Part shown: piece after piece, positions 62,645 to 64,000 of the stretch
Numbering within the stretch: position 1 is the first letter of the stretch
How the letters are laid out: each line of letters begins with the position of its first letter
Assembly: GCF_000632715.1 (NCBI RefSeq)
Contig: NZ_BAWO01000003.1
Span: 1-64,000 of the forward strand
Direction: 5' to 3'
Length of the DNA stretch: 64,000 bases
DNA from: Parageobacillus caldoxylosilyticus NBRC 107762
GTDB taxonomy: Bacteria > Bacillota > Bacilli > Bacillales > Anoxybacillaceae
Translations under genes and position numbers: made by a program
The notes under the pieces: generated by a model
What the model saw: only the letters and a program-made list of their open reading frames with translations
The model's database searches: none
Told to the model about the DNA's origin: nothing

Positions 62645-63744
62645 TATCCGTCGACCTCCCCGAGCACAATATCGATAGAGCCAAGAATGGCAATGACGTT
62701 CGCGATATTTTCGCCTTTCAACAGCTTCGGGAGTATTTGCAAATTGTAAAATGACGGCCGACGGAATTTGAGGCGGTACGGCTCTTTCTTGCCGTCGCTG
62801 GCAATATAGCAGCCGATTTCGCCGCGCGGCGATTCAATGCGGACGAACGTTTCTCCCGGCGGCGCTTTAATGATCCGCGGCACTTTTCCCATAATTTCCC
62901 CGCCTTCTGGAAATTGTTCACATGCTTGTTCAATGATGTTCAACGATTGTTCAATCTCTGCCAGACGGCACTGATAGCGGGAAAAACAGTCTCCGTCTTC
63001 CCCGACAGGAATGTCAAAATCAAAGCGGTCATAAATGGAGTACGGCTCGTTTTTCCGCAAGTCCCATTTCACGCCGGTGCAGCGCAAATTCACGCCGCTT
63101 AATGAATAGTTAAGCGCTTCCTCTTTCGTATATTTGCCGATGCCGATGACGCGATGGTGGAAAATTTCATTCCCCGTCACCAGATCGTGATAGCCGGCGA
63201 GTTTTTCGCGCATATACGGGACGAACTGCTTCACTTTTTCGATCCAGCCGTCCGGCGCATCCCATTTCACGCCGCCGACGCGCATATAGTTGAAAGTCAG
63301 GCGTGCTCCCGATAGCTCATTTAATAGATTAATAATCATTTCCCGCTCGCGGAACGCATATAGAAATGGGCTGATGGCGCCAAGATCGAGCAAATACGTC
63401 CCCCACCAGACAAGATGGCTGGCGATTCTTCCCAGCTCCATTGCTAAAACGCGCAAATATTCTGCTCGTTCCGGAACTTCGATGCCCATCATCGTTTCGA
63501 CGGCATGGCAAATGACATAGTTATTCGTCATTGCCGACAAATAGTCCATCCGGTCGGTGTACGGGATGATTTGCGTGTATTGCAGGCTTTCCGCCAGCTT
63601 TTCCGTTCCGCGGTGGAGGTAGCCGATGACCGGCTTCGCTTCTTGAATGATTTCGCCATCCACTTTTAAAATGAGGCGGAAAACCCCATGTGTGCTTGGG
63701 TGCTGCGGTCCTACGTTTAAAATCATTTCTTCCGTTCGAAGCAT
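62644..63744 (-). CDS. nuoD: NADH-quinone oxidoreductase subunit D
   Basis: 49-kDa-type subunit forming the quinone site with NuoB (366 aa). Starts near LNVGPQHPSTHGVFRLIL, then GYLHRGTEKLAE, LGAISPFLYAFREREMIINL and RPSFYNLQILPKLLKGENIA, with the conserved C-terminal GSIDIVLGEVD. GGAGG lies 7 bases before ATG 63744, inside the end of nuoC. Confidence 0.96.
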   Translation of the reverse strand: MLRTEEMILNVGPQHPSTHGVFRLILKVDGEIIQEAKPVIGYLHRGTEKLAESLQYTQIIPYTDRMDYLSAMTNNYVICHAVETMMGIEVPERAEYLRVLAMELGRIASHLVWWGTYLLDLGAISPFLYAFREREMIINLLNELSGARLTFNYMRVGGVKWDAPDGWIEKVKQFVPYMREKLAGYHDLVTGNEIFHHRVIGIGKYTKEEALNYSLSGVNLRCTGVKWDLRKNEPYSIYDRFDFDIPVGEDGDCFSRYQCRLAEIEQSLNIIEQACEQFPEGGEIMGKVPRIIKAPPGETFVRIESPRGEIGCYIASDGKKEPYRLKFRRPSFYNLQILPKLLKGENIANVIAILGSIDIVLGEVDG

Positions 63745-63746
63745 GG

Positions 63747-64000
63747 CTATACCTCCACGTCGTATGGTTCATAATCTTTGCGAAGCGGATATCCGACCCA
63801 GTTTTCTCCTAAAAGGATGCGGGTTAAGTTCGGATGCCCTTTAAAGCGGATGCCAAGCAGGTCGTACGCCTCGCATTCCGGCCAGTTGGCCCCTTGCCAA
63901 AGCGGAACGAGAGAATCAATTTCCGGCTGGTCCCGGTCTATTTTTACTTTCAATGCGACTGCTTGCCGGTTTTTATAAGAATATAAGTGCACATATACTT
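63747..64000 (-). CDS. nuoC: NADH-quinone oxidoreductase subunit C (3' part)
   Basis: C-terminal 84 or so codons of the 30-kDa subunit, cut by the right edge of the window. Family signature IDSLVPLWQGANWPECEAYD, LLGIRFKGHPNLTRILLG and GYPLRKDYEPYDVEV. Its start and any N-terminal extension lie outside. The frame is open to the window edge. Confidence 0.93.
   Translation of the reverse strand, partial: VYVHLYSYKNRQAVALKVKIDRDQPEIDSLVPLWQGANWPECEAYDLLGIRFKGHPNLTRILLGENWVGYPLRKDYEPYDVEV

Noticed and set aside
1-64000. tRNA, rRNA and CRISPR arrays
   Set aside because: No cloverleaf-like, rRNA-like or regularly spaced direct-repeat sequence was seen on reading either strand.

Overview
The window reads as a chromosomal segment of a thermophilic Bacillaceae, most like Geobacillus/Parageobacillus. 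The evidence is a backbone laid out as in Bacillus (murAA, spoIID, spoIIQ, spoIIID, mbl, flhO, flhP, fabZ, ywmB, ywzB), sporulation genes, strong AGGAGG-type ribosome binding sites and frequent GTG/TTG starts. Almost everything is on the minus strand, so operons read from right to left. No rRNA, tRNA or CRISPR was found.

Layout from left to right. (1) 0.1-6.6 kb: a secreted GH3 beta-glucan exohydrolase preceded by an overlapping 21-codon leader ORF, a VanZ-like pseudogene, a small hypothetical gene, and the sugar-nucleotide pair galE-pgcA. (2) 6.8-29.5 kb: a large, visibly AT-rich extracellular or capsular polysaccharide locus of the Wzx/Wzy type. It holds glycosyltransferases, a phosphoglycosyl transferase, a DegT aminotransferase, an ATP-grasp enzyme, a hexapeptide acyltransferase, sugar epimerases, UDP-glucose dehydrogenase, an AsnB-like amidotransferase, a putative polymerase, a flippase and a CapD/EpsC-type dehydratase. 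It is peppered with broken genes and insertion-sequence scraps (IS3, IS256, IS66 and a DDE type), the marks of repeated gene replacement. (3) 29.6-35.5 kb: galU, a GC-rich structured repeat block, the tyrosine phosphatase CpsB/YwqE, a divergent LytR-CpsA-Psr ligase, an SGNH protein and the CpsC-CpsD chain-length/tyrosine-kinase pair.

(4) 35.6-41.4 kb: backbone genes for an Asn/Asp-rich lipoprotein, a coiled-coil protein, FabZ, an EpuA-family protein, the flagellar rod/hook proteins FlhP and FlhO, Mbl, SpoIIID and a BsuPI-domain protein. (5) 41.4-50.3 kb: an eight-gene operon encoding a complete peptide ABC importer, a gamma-glutamyltransferase and a split chromate transporter, preceded by an Lrp/AsnC regulator. 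The set resembles ywrABCD of B. subtilis with a peptide importer inserted, and suggests uptake and cleavage of glutathione or gamma-glutamyl peptides. (6) 50.4-55.3 kb: spoIIQ, spoIID, murAA, ywmB and ywzB, with readable sporulation-type promoters and a CcpA (cre) match. (7) 55.4-64.0 kb: a respiratory complex I operon, nuoC (cut by the window edge), D, H, I, J, K, L, M, N, with no nuoE/F/G between D and H, ending in a clear terminator.

The genes of regions 1-3 form one pathway. PgcA, GalU, GalE, Ugd and the uronate epimerase make UDP-glucose, UDP-galactose and UDP-uronates. The dehydratase and aminotransferase make amino sugars. The phosphoglycosyl transferase and glycosyltransferases build a lipid-linked repeat unit, Wzx/Wzy export and polymerise it, CpsBCD control chain length, and the LCP protein probably attaches the product to the wall. 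The most unusual points are the GC-rich repeat block before galU, the polymerase whose tail is encoded by an IS-end-like repeat, the ATP-grasp/acyltransferase cassette, the leader ORF coupled to the GH3 gene, and the importer-GGT-chromate operon with palindromes at its regulator.
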